Shown here piece by piece: positions 61,258 through 64,000 of a stretch of DNA of 64,000 nucleotides; the stretch's first letter is position 1, and each line of letters opens with the position of its first letter. The notes under the pieces are model-generated. The model saw nothing but the letters and a program-made list of their open reading frames with translations. It had not been told where the DNA came from and made no database searches. A program made the position numbers and the translations under genes. Source of the stretch: Lepidodermella squamata (lineage: Eukaryota > Gastrotricha); assembly GCA_047495785.1 (NCBI GenBank), contig JBLDXI010000009.1:434001-498000 (forward strand), read 5' to 3'.

Positions 61258-63929
61258 GCGGTTCGGCCGCCTTGAGAAGGAAAACAAGCGGCGTGAGGAG
61301 CCACGCGCGGCGGTGTTCGGAGTGAGCGCGTGCCTGCTCACGGCGACTCGAGGACTGGCGCGTCGTGTTCTGTCAAAGGGCGGCGCGGAAGTAGCAAGTG
61401 ACGATGAAATTTTTATTAGACCTGTCTAAGAATAAACATGCGGATTCTCTGCAAACATCTCCGGCCGTCTATTGATTGCGCCAGCTCGGCAGGCCAAGAC
61501 GATTTCTGCGGAATAATAAACACGCCCGTATCTCATCAGGCCTGAATTTTAAATCACGTGCACGTACCTTGTTTCGAGAACGGCTGAACGTCCCGCCCGA
61601 GGCACGCAAGCTATTTCATAACAAATTAGTTCACCCAGTGCCTTCTAATTTAAACACAGCATTCTAACGAACGAACGAGTTTTGTGAGCAGACAATTAGG
61701 GAGGATGAGGAAAAACGTGAAAGGAATCATGATGTTTTCCCACCATCAAATGTGGGTTTCTTTACCATCAATTTCACATTTCCTAATAATCTAGAAAATT
61801 CCAATTTATGCCGTCAATTTAGAAACTTCACAACCAAGTTTTCCAACAATTTCAATCAGATGCGAAAATTGCTGGTGAAAAACCGAAATTATTAGTGGAA
61901 AAATATACACCAGGATTCCTTGCAAGTTCCTTCCTCATTTGTTGCTCATGCTGTTCCGGTTGGATCCCCCTTTACTTGAAACCAAATCTGTATTCACCGT
62001 TATTATCTCTGTCTTTCTCTTTTCTCCAACGATGAAAATTGCATATCATAATGCCTGCTTTTTTCAGCTGTTGCACCAGCATTCCATATACTTTACAGTC
62101 ATTTTTAACTCCGGCGAAACCTGCCACTAGAAGGTGAACAACACGCCAGCTGTCTGCATTCTCCTCTCTCTCGCTCGCAGCTAGTACTGCATTAATGAAT
62201 TATTCAACTAACGACAACACGGCAGCACGATGTATCTTAAAGCAGCGGTGACGGCTAATCGATTTTCCAGGGTCAAAGTTCGCGCTAACATTTTTTCAAC
62301 CCGAGATAAAACAACGGAAGAACATATTTCAGCATGAAAATTCTTTTATTTTCTTTAAAAATTGAACAAACATATGCCGTCGTCTTCCAACGGCCTTCAT
62401 CCACCTTCATCAAGGCTGTACATATATTTACCACCAACCGCCATCCCAGCAAAAATAGCGATCAGAATAGAGAGTCAATCGAACAAAAATGCAGAATATA
62501 ATAAGACATAAATCGGTAAAGAAATAGGGTCGTAAGAATATAGAGAAGTCGGAAGGAGTTGTTTTTTGTAACGGTTTAATAGCATAATATGACGCAACTG
62601 ATGTAAGCCAGTGCGTTTTGATGCGGCCAGTTGACGGTACGATTCGACACTGCTCATTTTTCATGACCATAATAAATAGACATCTACATATTTCTCAAGC
62701 GAGTGAAAGCCGAGGCGTTTAAATGTTATACAACATACCTATTCATAAACTGTATGTAGCGTAACCCCGGGGAGTCGAAGACCAACAACACATACACGCA
62801 CACCAAAGCACGCACCATTTTTTACAAGAGCCATAACGTCGTGTATTATATACAACGCGCATACATCGAACAGTTAACCTCCCTATTTGCATCATAAATT
62901 TTTTCTATATTTTTTTTCGAAACATAACGGAAGTTTACACAGAGTGAAACGCGCCCCGGCTTGTTCCCGTGGTAGAGACGAGAGAGCAGAGGAAGAATGA
63001 TGCACAAATATATAATCAAAATTTATATCCAAACCAAACATATGGTAACAACAGTTCAATGATAGAAAAGCTATCGCTTTCTAATTTCAAGTGTGGTTTT
63101 ACATTGTAATATTCCGCAAATGAAATAGAAAAGCGGAAAGGCTCGAAAGTTTTGTAGATATATCTTTATAACTTTCACCGTTGGATTGCAAAACTTAGCA
63201 AAGAAGACGAACATAAAATTGCAGCACTCTGCGCAGAGTTGATAAAAAATGAGAGAGATAAATGAAAATTCCACTTTGTTTCAATGGGGGTTTCATCTCC
63301 AGGCCTTCTGAATTCATAAGGGTATCAAAGTTCATAAGAGAATAAATAGAAATAATGAATTTTAATTGAACCATTGGCTTTGAATGGGCCTGTTGTAAAT
63401 GAGGATATGAAATCGCTCTCGGCAGCATCCGATTGCCATCGAAAAAAGACGGAAGTAAACTTTAGCAGGCCGCAATGAAACTGAAGTTTGAGAAATTTGT
63501 GGCACTGCATTAGCGACCCAATTGAATGATAAGGTAGTTCTTGGCCAAATCATCGAACTGGTTAATTGAAGAACCGATTCACAACATCGTAATAAAGTGC
63601 GCGAATTTGGCAAAAATAATACAGTTATTCAAGTCTACGCCAAGTTTCCTGCTATTCATTTGGATAGTGGTCACAGTTAAGCATTGTGTCAGATCCTTAG
63701 TCGCATGCCAATCAACACGAAATCATGAAATGAGCCGAAGATAAACCCAACAAATCTAATAAATTCTTAATTTGCATCACTCCGGTCTAGGCCTTGCGAT
63801 AAGCGATTATGAATTCTTTCTTTTTCGAGCGGATATCAGACAATCATAGCATTTTACTTGAAAAGAGTCGTCATAGTAAACGTGGGAATTCAGTTATTAC
63901 TTAGTAAGCAGTTACACGGAATGACATAA
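61258..63929. other. Upstream region of the coiled-coil gene and likely 3' region of the next gene
   Basis: A GC-rich stretch at about 61258-61400 is a reasonable promoter and 5' untranslated region for the minus-strand gene. The remaining 2.5 kb is AT-rich with no supported coding frame; part may be 3' untranslated sequence of the gene entering from the right edge. Confidence 0.4.
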
Positions 63930-63980
63930 TCAAGTGGCCGTTGGCGGCGGAGGTTGATCGTTATTGCTGTCGGGTCCATT
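63930..63980 (-). CDS. Possible terminal exon of a gene entering from the right edge
   Basis: On the minus strand a pyrimidine-rich TTTTTTTCAG acceptor is followed by 17 codons including the stop, reading NGPDSNNDQPPPPTAT. The composition and the strong acceptor fit a last coding exon, but the frame cannot be confirmed without the preceding exon outside the window. Confidence 0.35.
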   Translation of the reverse strand, partial: NGPDSNNDQPPPPTAT

Positions 63981-64000
63981 CTGAAAAAAAGCAGGAGACT

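Noticed and set aside
1-64000. CRISPR arrays, operons, ribosome binding sites or other prokaryotic features
   Set aside because: No direct repeats with regular spacers occur, and the gene structures are eukaryotic throughout.

Overview
This window is nuclear DNA from a multicellular animal. The genes are split by spliceosomal introns with GT..AG borders and acceptors such as TTTCAG or TTTACAG. The proteins are animal synaptic, channel and cytoskeletal families, and the non-coding DNA is full of ATT, GTC and CTGC simple repeats. Very short introns sit beside introns of several kb. An invertebrate bilaterian, perhaps an ecdysozoan, fits best; I cannot fix the phylum. I joined exons by hand, requiring that the reading phase match at every junction.

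Layout. (1) 1-4210, plus strand: the 3' part of a modular Cys-loop receptor (CCP-like, EGF, ConA/LamG-like, SEA, EGF, then a four-helix channel). (2) 4953-9964, plus: a 1631-residue DDX60-type Ski2-like helicase. (3) 10007-10750, minus: a single-exon two-helix membrane protein, tail to tail with the helicase. (4) 14584-38866, plus: a 25-exon, about 3001-residue RIM-binding protein (coiled coil, SH3, three FN3, two more SH3, very long Gln/Pro/Gly-rich tracts). (5) 40109-42907 and 43429-45795, minus: two tandem paralogous receptors in which a signal peptide and an L-type-lectin-like domain are joined by a Thr-rich stalk to a Cys-loop channel. (6) 45.8-49.7 kb: gene-poor DNA with a fold-back inverted repeat carrying two tRNA-like SINE copies. 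(7) 49757-51227 and 51928-53307, plus: two tandem syntaxin-1-like Qa-SNARE genes. (8) 53852-61257, minus: a 14-exon, 1612-residue coiled-coil protein that I do not recognise. (9) The right end is non-coding apart from a possible terminal exon of another minus-strand gene.

The standout is the channel set. Three genes share one divergent Cys-loop receptor core, with the same Cys plus P-x-N-N-G entry motif, a 13-residue Cys loop, a very short M3-M4 loop and a Glu-Arg at the base of M2. They carry unrelated extracellular modules in front: lectin plus mucin-like stalk in two genes, and CCP/EGF/LamG/SEA/EGF in the third. This looks like a lineage-specific receptor family built by ectodomain shuffling. 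The RIM-binding protein and the syntaxin pair are presynaptic release-machinery genes, so the region has a neuronal or secretory flavour; a functional link between them and the channels is only inference.
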